Assembly: GCA_949358305.1 (NCBI GenBank)
Contig: OX442316.1
Location: 1,736,001 to 1,800,000, forward strand
Direction of reading: 5' to 3'
DNA: 64,000 bases
DNA from: Strigamia acuminata
Taxonomy: Eukaryota > Arthropoda > Chilopoda > Geophilomorpha > Linotaeniidae
Below the pieces are notes generated by a model. The model ran no database searches and had not been told where the DNA came from. It saw only the letters and a program-made list of their open reading frames with translations. Positions 33,842-44,149 of this stretch are shown piece after piece. How positions within the stretch are numbered: the first letter of the stretch is position 1; every line of letters begins with the position of its first letter. The translations under genes were made by a program, and so were the position numbers.

Positions 33842-34546
33842 CCACAGCCGGATTAAGGGGGAGGCCGACTGGGCAGTTGTCCTGAGCCCCCGATTCTCAA
33901 GGGCCTCCTGATACACTTCCATAAGGAATTGCTTCAGATAAGAATACATGCTTTTTACTAAAATTCTATTTTTTTTGTTTAAAATTCCATTTTTTTGTCT
34001 AAAATTCCATTTTTTTTGTCTAAAATTCCATTTTTTTTGTCTAAAATTTCATTTTTTTTGTCTAAAATTCCATTTTTTTTGTCTAAAATTCCATTTTTTT
34101 GTCCGAAAATCTAATCTTATTTTGTCTAAAAATTTATTTTTTGGGCTAAAAATACAATTTTTGTCTGAAAGATGCATTTTTCTACTTTAAAAATGCAATT
34201 TTTTTTCTAAAAATGCTATTTTTTTTTCTAAAATGCAATTTTTTTTTTCTAAAAATGCAATTTTTTTTTCTAAAAATGCTATTTTTTTCTTCTAAAAATG
34301 CAATTTTTTTCTTCTAAAAATGCATTTTTATTTTTTGAAATGCATTTTGTTATCACTTGTAAATGAATTTTTTCACATTAAAGTGCATTATTCCAAGAAA
34401 ATATGCTTCATTTTGCATGAAAATTCAATTTGTACCACTCAGAATGAATTTCTTTCTTATAAAAATGCATTTTTCTGCTTGAAAACGTTGTGAAGATATT
34501 ATTTCTGTATATTCATGGAGTCCCCTAAGCCTTAATCTGGCCCTGC
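33842..34546. mobile_element. Element with CCGGATTAAGG ends and an internal T-tract array
   Basis: The left edge AGCCGGATTAAGGGGGAGGC and right edge CCCCTAAGCCTTAATCTGG are imperfect inverted repeats, followed by CCCTG. Most of the interior is a phased T-tract repeat (33958-34330). No intact coding region. A similar GGGCC/T-tract association occurs near 49.2-49.5 kb. Confidence 0.5.
33958..34330. repeat. T-tract phrase array, about 20-22-bp period
   Basis: At least six units of CTAAAATTCCATTTTTTTTGT are followed by units of CTAAAAATGCAATTTTTTTT. A frame reads through part of it only because the period is near a multiple of three. Confidence 0.9.
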
Positions 34547-34549
34547 TAT

Positions 34550-35259
34550 TGGTAGTGAATGCAAAACCTATATTTAAAAAATTTTTAACAAAGTCTCGTA
34601 CGGTTTCGCACTTTCTCACAAAGCCTCGTGCAACTGAAATTTCTTGGAACAAGTTAAGAGATCAACAAATCTCATTCAGCAAATAATGTTGAAGACTTAT
34701 TGTTGAATTCTGTCAGCTTGGTGCCGCGGAATTGATTCGATTGACCGTATTGAGTGACAGAAACCCGCAGTTGAATGGACCCTGCAAGGGAAAGGGAATT
34801 GAGTAGGAATGATGATAAATGACAGTGAGGAAAAATGATCATTCCATTCCCTCAACAACAAGTTAACATTACAGCTTCAAATATCTTGTATGGATGTGTA
34901 GGTGGAATTAAACTTAAAAATGTATTGTATTGCTATTGCTTACGCTTGTCTTCGGAAAACCAATCCTTCTTTGCAGTTGCTAATGAAAATCTAAAATGCT
35001 TCAAGAAATTTAATTGGAAATCAAAGACAATTTTCATTTCTCATTTTCTCAACAGCTTTAGGGCCAACTGACATGTGATTAAAAATATAGTTTCACAACA
35101 AAGCTTTTCGGCTTCCTTCGGGGCCAACTTTGCTAACTGTATCAATGTTATTGATTGTTTGCAGATCAGCGAGCGTTAAAAGCGCCGCGATGAATTTTTC
35201 CTAGCGTGCGATTAAGCTTGTGATCGAATTGGTTTCGGTTCTGTTTTGGTTTAAGAAAA
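34550..35259. other. No confident gene
   Basis: AT-rich with short frames. No element ends recognised. Confidence 0.4.
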
Positions 35260-35447
35260 TGTCCGTTCAATCTAGAATCGGGAGGAGGATTCTTTTCAAC
35301 TTGGATTCCTTTTGACCAGGAATGTTTTCGACTTTTGGAGAAACGACACTTCTTTCAACCCGGATTTTTTCCGACATATTTTTCATGACCAGGATTATTT
35401 TTGACAACAACCAATAACCAATTAATTTTAACAGACAAGCCAGATTC
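35260..35447 (-). repeat. GGATTCC/GTCGAA phrase repeat, left block
   Basis: Degenerate phrases such as GGATTCCTTTTGACCAGGAA are the reverse complement of the phrases at 42520-42715. The two blocks flank the 35452-42488 element, so it inserted in the middle of an older foldback-type sequence. Confidence 0.55.
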
Positions 35448-35813
35448 ATTAGGTGCATTCAATATCAATAAGCAGAAGTGACTTCTTTCACTTATTTGAA
35501 TTCTCACAACCGGATATGACGACTTTTGTGTCATATCTCTGATAAGTCGTTTTGAAAGAAGTCAAATAAGTGAAAGGAGGAGAAGTCAAAAAATAGTTAC
35601 TTATTCTTAACAATAAGTGACTTAAATAATAGTGCGCATGCGCATAGCGCCTGGTTTCGCTTCGTTTTGGAAATTTGTGGCCGCCATCTTTTCCTATCTA
35701 ATTCGCTCATCGCCGAGAGGATTTTTGTTGCCAAAAACAAAATAAATATGTGCTCAAAAAATCTAAAAACCACATGAACTTCTAATTAACACAAGAAAAA
35801 GAGATGCATGTGG

Positions 35814-36367
35814 TGTGAAAACCGACACGATTTTACGCGTTTTGATTATTATTGCCACTGTTTATTTGTTTTTCATGTTGATTATTGGATTTTAATTGTT
35901 TTTATAATAATGTGAAATTTTGATATATTGCTCATTAATGATTTGAATTGATGTGATGTTAGTTTGATTTTGACAAACTATTATTTTATTGTGTTTTATT
36001 TAAACCCTTTTGAAATTATATTTGTTTAGTTAAAAATAGTTGCTTTTTCACCTTAAACCACTTATCTTTTCCATTCCAAGAATTCACCTACTTTTAAATG
36101 TGTAACTAATTATCTTGCGCTCCCCTTTTGGAGCGCGTCATCTTTTCTCTGTGTGCTTTACTTGTAGCACAGAAATATTAGTCATTTCCTTTTTGTATAT
36201 TTAATTGCCGTTGTTTGAAAGAAAGAATAAAATCAGTCTTGAGGAAGTTTTTGAGTAGAAAAGTCAGGCTTCTTTATTTCTCACAAAAATTACATTTCAA
36301 TTTGAAATAAGCATTGTTATTCAGGGATTTAATTATTTTATCCGCAATACCTTATTGCATTTCAAAT
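35814..36367 (+). repeat. 5' LTR of BEL element
   Basis: Starts TGTGAAAACCGACACG and ends TTGCATTTCAAAT. Contains GCGCTCCCCTTTTGGAGCGC, a perfect hairpin near 36118-36137, and AATAAAATCAG as a likely poly(A) signal near 36227. Offset to the 3' LTR is a constant 5,879. Confidence 0.97.
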
Positions 36368-36368
36368 T

Positions 36369-36386
36369 TGGTGCCGAAACCCGGGA
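36369..36386 (+). promoter_or_regulatory. BEL primer binding site
   Basis: TGGTGCCGAAACCCGGGA starts with TGG, complementary to a tRNA CCA terminus, and lies immediately inside the LTR. The tRNA species is not assigned. The leader to the ATG is only 43 nt. Confidence 0.85.
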
Positions 36387-36429
36387 AAACATCTAAGTAA
36401 TTCCCCACATCACACGCTGAATCACAAAT

Positions 36430-39400
36430 ATGGTACGCGTGTACGAGATAAAGAGGCGAGCGCTCACGACGGCCATTGCTGCTGCCAACGCCCTGATGAC
36501 CACTATCACCACGGGAGTCAACAACGCAGCCCTATTGTCGAAGGACGAACTCGCCCTTTGGTCGCAACAACTCAACCAAAAAATGTTGAGAGCACAAAAG
36601 TCGTTTGAAGTCAGTTTGGAGCAAGCCAAGTCGGAACACGAGATCGATGAAACAATGGGCGATATGGATGCAGTGGAAGACAGAGCAGCCGCTACAAAGG
36701 CAACGATAGACAGGTACATTCGATTAAATTACCCACCTGTTCCACCTGTAGTCGACGCTCCGCTACCCGCACCCACGCCGATTGACCACGACGCGCTCGT
36801 CGCCGCTGTGACCGCCGCTGTGACCGCCACCGCTCGAGCCACTCCGCCGCCCGTAATCCACCAAAACGTAAGAAGAAAACCGCTAGAAATTCCAAGGTTC
36901 GACGGGAAACGACCCGAGGACTGGGGGGGTTTCTGGAAGACTTTTTGCGTGCAAGTCGCGGACGACGTGACACTCGACGAGGAGCAAAAACTGCTGCACT
37001 TACGCGCTCACCTGCTCGGCGACGCGATGGAGGAAATTAGAACACTCGAAATAAACGCCGCTAACTACGCCGTGGCTGTAAACCGACTGACGAAAAAATA
37101 CTGTGATCGGGCAGTGTTGGAAAACAGGTTTTTGTCTAACCTATTAAATTTGCCAATTATTAGCAGTGAACGAGACATTGTTGGACTACAAAAGCTGCAC
37201 CGACACGTGGAAATAAACGTGGAAAACCTGTCAAATATCGAGGTCCCGCTCGTAGAAATTCAGCGCATGCTGTTTCCTGTCTTAGCCGCAGCCATTCCAA
37301 GAACCGTGATGCGCAAATACGATGACGACTGCGACGGCGAACGATCGGTAATAAGATTAATGTCATGGGTACGAGAATTTTTGTTGAAGGAAAACCGTTA
37401 CGAAATGATGATAAACCAACAAAAAACGAACAAACCACCCACGTCAACTGAACCGACCAAAGGAAACGGAGATTCGAAGGGGAAGCCACATCGACGCAGA
37501 GGAGGAGCCAAGGAGAGTTCCGTCAACTCACTCTCAGTGGTAACAAATAAATGTCAATTTTGTTCTTCCAATGAACACAGCAGAAAAACGTGCCCACTCA
37601 CGGTGGAAGAGCGAAGGAGGAAAATTCAATCACAAGGAACCTGCATGAGATGTTTAGGCAGAACACCCCATAAAACTGAAGACTGCCGTACCACCATGAA
37701 ATGCTTCCGATGTGACGGATTACATCACACTCAAATCTGCGATCAACCACGAGTCAACCCGATCGACAACACTGCCCCAAAAGTACACGCCTCTGCCGTC
37801 GTGAGTAAAACCAAGAAATACGAATTTTTAATGGTGATGATGGTGAACGTGATTGGCGAAAAAATAACGAAACCAGCCGTGTGCTACGTCGATGGCGGAG
37901 CACAACGGACATTTATAAGAACTGACCTGTCGAGAAAACTAAATCTGAAAATTATAGGAACTGAGCAAATGACTTTATCCGTGTTTGGTCGCGAGCCGAC
38001 GACTGGAGTCCACAACAAAGTGGAATTAACCCTCACTCCGACGCACGCCAAGACGCCTCGCGTCACAATCGAAGCCGTGGAAATCTCACACGTGACGTCA
38101 ACACCCTGCGAAGTCCCGAACGAATATTTGAACAAAAAATTGGAGGAGAAAGGAGTCCAAGTGGCGTGCAAACAGGTGGCCCTACATTCCGACGAGGTGG
38201 ATCTGTTAATCGGAGTTGACAATTACTGGAAAATCACGACGAAAAGGACTGAATTCATCGAGGACAACTTAATAGCTGTCAACACGAATTTTGGATGGAC
38301 ACTGCACGGGCAAACAACCAATGGCGTCCACATCCTGGCGTCAACAGTAAGAACAAATCGAATAACCCTTGTACGTTCTACAGATGACATTATGAAGAAG
38401 CTGTGGGAATTGGAAGCCATCGGAATTCAACACGAGTCAATGGCCGACACGGACGAAGCAGAAGTTCTACGCAAATTTGACGAGTCGATACGATGGACAG
38501 GAAAGAATTACTCAGTAGCACTGCCATGGATCGTCGACAGCAACGAACTCGAAGACAATTTTGCAATTGCCGAACAACGCTTCTTGAACCTGCTCAGAAA
38601 ATTCCGACGACAGCCCAACTTATATTTGGAGTATAAGAAGGTCATCGAGGAACAGCTAGAACAAGGCATCGTTGAAGAAGTGACCGGAGACACGTCCAAC
38701 CCAATTTATTACATGCCACACAGGCCAATAATAAAAGAAGAGCGAGTTACGACAAAACTGAGGATCGTGTTCGACGCGTCAGCCCATCGAAAGGGGCAGC
38801 TATCGCTAAACGATTGCCTGTCCAAAGGTATAAACTTTTTGCCGTCCCTAATCGTTGTATTGATGAAATTTAGACTCCGAAAAATCGCTGAGACGTCGGA
38901 TATTCGCAAGGCGTTCCACATGATCGAAATTGAAGTAAAGGATCGAGACGTAACACGTTTTCTGTGGGTTTGCGCAGACTGGGACGGAACGGGACGAGCC
39001 AAAATTCGAGTACTACGCCAAACACGCGTTCTCTTCGGCGCAGCGCCCAGCCCTTTCCTTTTAAATGCAACCATCAAACGCCACATCAAGATCTACCAAG
39101 ACAAATATCCCGCCACATACGAATTACTTTGCCGATTTTTATACGTGGACGATTTGATCACGTCGGTGGACGACATTGACCAGGCAGTGAGGACATTCGA
39201 ACAAGCTCGCGAAATGCTCTCATCAGCCGGCATGCAACTGGTAAAATGGCAGACTAATTCTCCTGAACTGCGCGAAATATTCAGAAAAGAAGATCCTGCA
39301 GATGCAAAGGTGACATCAAATGAAGAATCCAAAGTGCTGGGACTGAAATGGGATCCAACTTCAGACAAACTGAGTCTACAAATCGAAAATATATCGAGCG

Positions 39401-41697
39401 TGGACAGCACAACAGTGACGAAAAGAGAAGTAGTCCAAATCTCCGCCCAGATATTTGACCCACTCGGATTCGTCACGCCATTCACCGTCACTGCAAGAAT
39501 CTTTTTCCAATCACTTTGGCTGAGAAAATTGGAATGGGATGAAAAATTGGATGATGCTCTTAGACTCAACTGGCTTAAATGGGCAGAACAAATTCCAAAA
39601 TTGAGTGAATTCCAAATTCCAAGATGGCTGGGAGTGAAAAATGAAATGAATTGCGAGATCCATATTTTTTCCGATGCAAGCCCCAAGGCGTACGGTGCTG
39701 TCGCCTACATTCAAGACACCACGGAAGACTTAATCAATTCCTTTTTTATTTTTTCTAAATGTAGGGTGGCACCAGTCAAGCCATTAACATTGCCAAAATT
39801 GGAACTAATGGGAGCTTTGGTGGCAGTCCGCATGGCCGACCAAATTAAAGAGGTGACAAGATGCCGTGAAATCCATTACTGGACCGACTCCCAAATATGC
39901 ATACATTGGATCCGCAACACAGCTAAAAGGCCGCCAACATTTATACAGAACAGAGTGCTGGAGATCCGAGAAAAGTCAAAAATCGACAATTGGCGTCACG
40001 TACCGGGCATCGACAACCCTGCTGACCGCTTGACACGAGGCCTGATGGTCGACGAATTGATGACCGACCAGCTGTGGTGGAACGGACCAGATTGGATGCG
40101 AGGCCCTCGTGACGATTGGCCGAATTCGAATGTGGAAATTGCAGACGAGTCGGACGAGGACGACATCGAAACTCACATCGAATCCCTCCAAGTCATTAAT
40201 ACTGAATTTATTTTCTCCAAATTTAGCTCGTTCAGTCGATTACGACGGGTCACGGCTTGGATGCTGAGATTCGCCGCCAATACACGAACTGTCGACGTCT
40301 CAAATAAGATTCGAGGACCATTGACCGTCGTCGAACTCAAACAGGCCGAGACGACGCTGATCCGAGCTGCACAAAGAGAATGTTACGGGATCGAGATGAC
40401 ACGACTACAAAACGAAAGGCCGTTGACCGACTCGCAACTGCAAAACTTAAACGTTTATCTAGACGTTTCTGGCGTGCTCAAATTGGACACTCGACTCAGG
40501 AACTCCAAAGACGCCATCACTGCAAACTCCCCCGTGCTTCTCCCGTCCGATCACGCACTCACCAAATTAATTTTATCGTTTTCACATTCTCAGGTTTTCC
40601 ATTGCGGTTTGACAGCCACCCTGGCATACTTCCGTCAGAATTACTGGACGCCAGCCGCGAGGAGAACCTTGAAAACAATCCTAAATAAGTGTGTGACTTG
40701 CAAGAGAATAAATGGACGATTGATGAGAGAGGTGCCCGGACAACTACCTTTTGATCGAGTGTCACAGTGCAGTCCATTCGCCATTACCGGAGTCGATTTT
40801 GCAGGCCCAATCATCGTACGAGGAAGGAAGACGAAGGCATACATCGCTCTCTTCACCTGCGCCAATATTCGAGCAGTGCACCTAGAACTGATCCCGTCAC
40901 TGACCACTTCAGACTTCGTAGGCGTGCTAGAACGCTTCATCAGCCGACGAGGGATGCCTAGGACCATCTACAGTGACAACGGGACGACGTTCCATCGTAC
41001 AAACCGTGAACTGAACGCTCTGCTGCGAAATACGAAAGACGACTCCGTACATAATTTCCTAACTCAAAAGGGAATTGAGTGGAAATTTATTGTTGAGAAT
41101 GCTCCTTGGTGGGGGGGATTTTGGGAGAGGATGATTCAAACTGTCAAATCTTGTTTAAAAAAAACGATAGGATCAGCCTCTCTCAACTTCTTTCAATTGG
41201 AAACTTTACTCACTCAGGTAGAAGCTATCATCAACAAAAGACCTATCACTTACATCTATGACGCGCCAAACGAACCCGAAGCGCTCACACCGGCCCATTT
41301 TTTGACGGGAACTAACCTAACGAGTTTGCCATCTGCTGAAGACGCTGCCTCGAACGAACCGACTCAGCAGTCATTTATCCACCAATGGAAGAGACGTCAA
41401 AGCATCTTGATGGACTTTTGGCGACGATGGTCTCGTGAGTATTTGGTCGACTTAAAGAGACAAGTGGGAAAACCAAATACTTGTCAACTGCAAATGGGAG
41501 ATGTAGTGTTGGTGGAAGATTTACTAAAATCTAGAATCAATTGGAAAATGGCACGCGTCGTCAGTATACACCCCAGTAAGGATGGTGTGACACGTTCATG
41601 CGAACTTTTAATGCCTAATGGTAATAAATTTAGGCGACCTATTCAACGTTTGATAAAAATGGAGATTCACCCCGGTCCTGTGCCGCCGGCAGTGTGA
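36430..41697 (+). CDS. BEL/Pao Gag-Pol polyprotein (1,755 aa)
   Basis: One ORF encodes all retrotransposition functions. In order: a Gag region (about 150-310, with LEIPRFDGKRPEDWGGFW); three CCHC zinc knuckles (375-435: CQFC, CMRC, CFRC); an aspartic-protease-like segment near 488, reading VDGGAQRTFI instead of the usual D-S/T-G; reverse transcriptase (about 775-960) with YVDD at 905; RNase H from about 1080 with FSDASP, LPKLELMGAL, WTDSQ and NPAD; an integrase HHCC finger (about 1375-1435); and a DDE core with Asp1456, Asp1516 and Glu1566. A C-terminal domain (WKRRQSILMDFW to RRPIQRL) is typical of BEL. The ATG at 36430 is the first after the PBS. The stop TGA (41695-41697) lies inside the first bases of the 3' LTR. 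No frameshift or premature stop. Confidence 0.97.
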   Translation: MVRVYEIKRRALTTAIAAANALMTTITTGVNNAALLSKDELALWSQQLNQKMLRAQKSFEVSLEQAKSEHEIDETMGDMDAVEDRAAATKATIDRYIRLNYPPVPPVVDAPLPAPTPIDHDALVAAVTAAVTATARATPPPVIHQNVRRKPLEIPRFDGKRPEDWGGFWKTFCVQVADDVTLDEEQKLLHLRAHLLGDAMEEIRTLEINAANYAVAVNRLTKKYCDRAVLENRFLSNLLNLPIISSERDIVGLQKLHRHVEINVENLSNIEVPLVEIQRMLFPVLAAAIPRTVMRKYDDDCDGERSVIRLMSWVREFLLKENRYEMMINQQKTNKPPTSTEPTKGNGDSKGKPHRRRGGAKESSVNSLSVVTNKCQFCSSNEHSRKTCPLTVEERRRKIQSQGTCMRCLGRTPHKTEDCRTTMKCFRCDGLHHTQICDQPRVNPIDNTAPKVHASAVVSKTKKYEFLMVMMVNVIGEKITKPAVCYVDGGAQRTFIRTDLSRKLNLKIIGTEQMTLSVFGREPTTGVHNKVELTLTPTHAKTPRVTIEAVEISHVTSTPCEVPNEYLNKKLEEKGVQVACKQVALHSDEVDLLIGVDNYWKITTKRTEFIEDNLIAVNTNFGWTLHGQTTNGVHILASTVRTNRITLVRSTDDIMKKLWELEAIGIQHESMADTDEAEVLRKFDESIRWTGKNYSVALPWIVDSNELEDNFAIAEQRFLNLLRKFRRQPNLYLEYKKVIEEQLEQGIVEEVTGDTSNPIYYMPHRPIIKEERVTTKLRIVFDASAHRKGQLSLNDCLSKGINFLPSLIVVLMKFRLRKIAETSDIRKAFHMIEIEVKDRDVTRFLWVCADWDGTGRAKIRVLRQTRVLFGAAPSPFLLNATIKRHIKIYQDKYPATYELLCRFLYVDDLITSVDDIDQAVRTFEQAREMLSSAGMQLVKWQTNSPELREIFRKEDPADAKVTSNEESKVLGLKWDPTSDKLSLQIENISSVDSTTVTKREVVQISAQIFDPLGFVTPFTVTARIFFQSLWLRKLEWDEKLDDALRLNWLKWAEQIPKLSEFQIPRWLGVKNEMNCEIHIFSDASPKAYGAVAYIQDTTEDLINSFFIFSKCRVAPVKPLTLPKLELMGALVAVRMADQIKEVTRCREIHYWTDSQICIHWIRNTAKRPPTFIQNRVLEIREKSKIDNWRHVPGIDNPADRLTRGLMVDELMTDQLWWNGPDWMRGPRDDWPNSNVEIADESDEDDIETHIESLQVINTEFIFSKFSSFSRLRRVTAWMLRFAANTRTVDVSNKIRGPLTVVELKQAETTLIRAAQRECYGIEMTRLQNERPLTDSQLQNLNVYLDVSGVLKLDTRLRNSKDAITANSPVLLPSDHALTKLILSFSHSQVFHCGLTATLAYFRQNYWTPAARRTLKTILNKCVTCKRINGRLMREVPGQLPFDRVSQCSPFAITGVDFAGPIIVRGRKTKAYIALFTCANIRAVHLELIPSLTTSDFVGVLERFISRRGMPRTIYSDNGTTFHRTNRELNALLRNTKDDSVHNFLTQKGIEWKFIVENAPWWGGFWERMIQTVKSCLKKTIGSASLNFFQLETLLTQVEAIINKRPITYIYDAPNEPEALTPAHFLTGTNLTSLPSAEDAASNEPTQQSFIHQWKRRQSILMDFWRRWSREYLVDLKRQVGKPNTCQLQMGDVVLVEDLLKSRINWKMARVVSIHPSKDGVTRSCELLMPNGNKFRRPIQRLIKMEIHPGPVPPAV

Positions 41698-42246
41698 AAA
41701 CCGACACGATTTTACGCGTTTTGATTATTATTGCCACTGTTTATTTGTTTTTCATGTTGATTATTGGATTTTAATTGTTTTTATAATAATGTGAAATTTT
41801 GATATATTGCTCATTAATGATTTGAATTGATGTGATGTTAGTTTGATTTTGACAAACTATTATTTTATTGTGTTTTATTTAAACCCTTTTGAAATTATAT
41901 TTGTTTAGTTAAAAATAGTTGCTTTTTCACCTTAAACCACTTATCTTTTCCATTCCAAGAATTCACCTACTTTTAAATGTGTAACTAATTATCTTGCGCT
42001 CCCCTTTTGGAGCGCGTCATCTTTTCTCTGTGTGCTTTACTTGTAGCACAGAAATATTAGTCATTTCCTTTTTGTATATTTAATTGCCGTTGTTTGAAAG
42101 AAAGAATAAAATCAGTCTTGAGGAAGTTTTTGAGTAGAAAAGTCAGGCTTCTTTATTTCTCACAAAAATTACATTTCAATTTGAAATAAGCATTGTTATT
42201 CAGGGATTTAATTATTTTATCCGCAATACCTTATTGCATTTCAAAT
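41693..42246 (+). repeat. 3' LTR of BEL element
   Basis: Identical by eye to the 5' LTR. Its first five bases overlap the end of the gag-pol ORF. The sequence just upstream (GTGCCGCCGGCAG) is not purine-rich. Confidence 0.97.
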
Positions 42247-42519
42247 GTGGTTTTTAGAATTTTAGAGCACATATTTTTTTTGACGAATGCGAGATTGAAA
42301 TTTGCATCTTGGTTTGGCAGCCATTTGCAATACTTGTTCTGAGCATGCTCAGAACTCGTCACAACTTTATAGAAGTCAAACACTTATGTAAAATAATAAG
42401 CGCGTTCAAACATAAGTCACTTCTTTCAAATGACTTACTTTTTCAACTTAAGGAGAAGTCACTTCTCCTTATTGATATTGAATGCACCTATTATGTTTTC
42501 GACAAAATGTAATGAATAT

Positions 42520-42715
42520 GTGATCGAAAGGATTCCTGGTCGAAATGAATCCAGATCGAGAGGACTTCCGATCGGTCAAAAGGATTCCTGGTTGAGAGGA
42601 TTCCTGGTTGGTCGAAAGGATTCCTGGTTGAGAAGATTCCAGATCAAAAGGATTACCAGTCGATAAAATTACGGTCGAAAAGAATCCAGTTGAAAATATT
42701 TCTGGTTGAAATACG
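42520..42715 (+). repeat. GTCGAAAGGATTCCTGGT phrase repeat, right block
   Basis: Six to eight degenerate copies of GTCGAAAGGATTCCTGGTTG. Inverse partner of the block at 35260-35447. Open frames over it are repeat products. Confidence 0.7.
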
Positions 42716-42719
42716 TGTA

Positions 42720-43435
42720 CGTGTGCCATTAATATTTACATACATTGAGCATGTGTGCACGCCCGCTGGTCAGAAGATACCGATTTGTTGCTTTTTATGT
42801 GGTAAATATTTTTTCAAAGCGCGAATGGCTGTTTTTTATGTTAAAATTGTGTTTTTAAATAAATATTATAATTTACATACTTATCTATAAGTAATAGCTG
42901 AATTACCTACTTGCATAATTAAATTTAACAATTTATTGCTTAAAATAGATACTGCTGACAGAAATAATTATGGAGCAATCAATTGCTCTAATAATAAAAA
43001 AGCAAATTTAGTCCTGACGTTTTTTAAGATACCATTAGATCTTGACAGGTAAATTAAATAATAATCTTTATGTTTAATTTTTGTAACTATTAAACATTCT
43101 TAATATGTCAGATCTGCTGCTTGGGTGCAAAATATGAGGCGAGAAGACATAAGGGGAAAGAGCTGCGCATATTTTGGCGCATATTTAGTGGCAGTTTTAG
43201 CAAGTGTTAAACGTACATTAAAAATGAACCTAAAAACAACAATAACATCATTTCATCGTTGACCTAGTGCCTTGGAATGTATTGTTTAGCCACACATGTC
43301 AACAAATCCCTATTCAATTTATAATGCAAAACACAAAACAACTTCTGCCTGTAGTGTGCCACCTTCTTTTCCCCAACTGACATCACACTGATCGGATTAT
43401 TTTTATTTTTTAATTTTACTAGTATTCTTAACTGC
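42720..43435. other. No confident gene
   Basis: AT-rich, short frames only, no element ends recognised. Confidence 0.4.
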
Positions 43436-43590
43436 TGTTTTTTTGTCAGCAATTACAATTTCGGTTTTTCGTTTGTCACATTTGTTTAATGTAACAAACG
43501 AAGTCTGAACGTCACGAACGAAGCGTATGTTCATAGTTAGTGAGGTTAAATACGGAAAAGTGCGGTATTCTTGGTGTGAGATATGTGAGA
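43436..43590 (+). mobile_element. Dispersed repeat, inverse partner of 26215-26408
   Basis: GGTTTTTCGTTTGTCAC, AATGTAACAAACGAAGTCTG, GTGAGGTTAAATACGG and GTGCGGTATTCTTGGTG match the 26.2-26.4 kb segment in reverse complement. It ends shortly before a SINE copy, but orientation relative to the SINE differs at the two sites, so the two are probably independent. Confidence 0.6.
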
Positions 43591-43654
43591 TTCTTTCTGA
43601 TCACCAGAGAGACACATGTCAACACTGAGAATTTATTATTTGTACAAGTAGATG

Positions 43655-43905
43655 ACCCTGAGCATATCAAAGAGGCCGCCTGTCTATTGCGCTACCGTTG
43701 CTCTTCGTGTACTGTTGTTTCCATGGCAAGAACATCTGCCACCTGCCTAAAACTGGGCTTTCTATATGGTTTTCCCAGTTCTCGGTGTAAATGCAAGGTT
43801 GGGTCCTTAGGAAAGTCGTCCCACAGATCACGGCTTGCATGGCTTAAATCCCTAGACAAGCACTATTCACTGGGCCATGACCATGCTAAGTGCCATACTA
43901 TTTCT
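43655..43905 (+). mobile_element. SINE copy with conserved core and non-5S head
   Basis: Core and tail closely follow the 26.8-kb copy: AAGAACATCTGCCACCTGCC, TTTTCCCAGTTCTCGGTG, AATGCAAGGTTGGGTCC, AAAGTCGTCCCACAGATC and CCATGACCATGCTAAGTGCC. The head (GACCCTGAGCATATCAAAG) is not 5S-like; its reverse strand has CAACGGTAGCGC, faintly tRNA D-arm-like. A 148-codon frame over it (43540-43986) is not a gene. Confidence 0.75.
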
Positions 43906-44149
43906 CCCTATGTAGATGTACACGGGCAGAGCAGTCCCAGGCAAATTAGGCAATATGCGCTTGCGGTATTACCAGGGCTAGATTAGGCATTGCGGGACCG
44001 AAGCTGTAATAGAGCTCTCCAGTTATTCCAATGTATACTTTTTATACAATTAGGGATAGTGAGTCCTCTACATACGAACATCAGAGTTACGAACTTTTAG
44101 AGATACCTTAAACTTAAATTTTTGCAACAGTGCATAAATTAGTTCCAGT

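Larger units (their letters stand above)
35814..42246 (+). mobile_element. Intact BEL/Pao LTR retrotransposon
   Basis: A complete 6.43-kb element: 554-bp LTRs, a primer binding site 2 bp inside the 5' LTR, a single uninterrupted gag-pol ORF, and a 4-6 bp target duplication (within ATGTGG, 35808-35813 and 42245-42250). The LTRs show no difference in my full read-through, so the insertion is very young. No env-like ORF. An adjacent polypurine tract is not obvious before the 3' LTR. It interrupts an older TIR element. Confidence 0.97.
35452..42488. mobile_element. AGGTGCATTC-family TIR element interrupted by a BEL retrotransposon
   Basis: The left end GGTGCATTCAATATCAATAAG is mirrored by CTTATTGATATTGAATGCACC, given as GGTGCATTCAATATC and GATATTGAATGCACC. 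TA duplications are at 35450-35451 and 42489-42490. Internal AAGTGACTTC, GAAAGAAGTC and GAGAAGTCACTTC motifs are shared with the family. Subtracting the BEL element leaves about 600 bp of non-coding sequence. GGCCGCCATCTTTTCC (YY1-like) is at 35680. Confidence 0.8.

Noticed and set aside
37160-40967. Numerous minus-strand and alternate-frame open frames within the BEL ORF
   Set aside because: They overlap well-defined retroelement domains in the + frame and have no motifs of their own.
43540-43986. 148-codon open frame
   Set aside because: It spans a dispersed repeat and a SINE copy; no protein similarity recognised.
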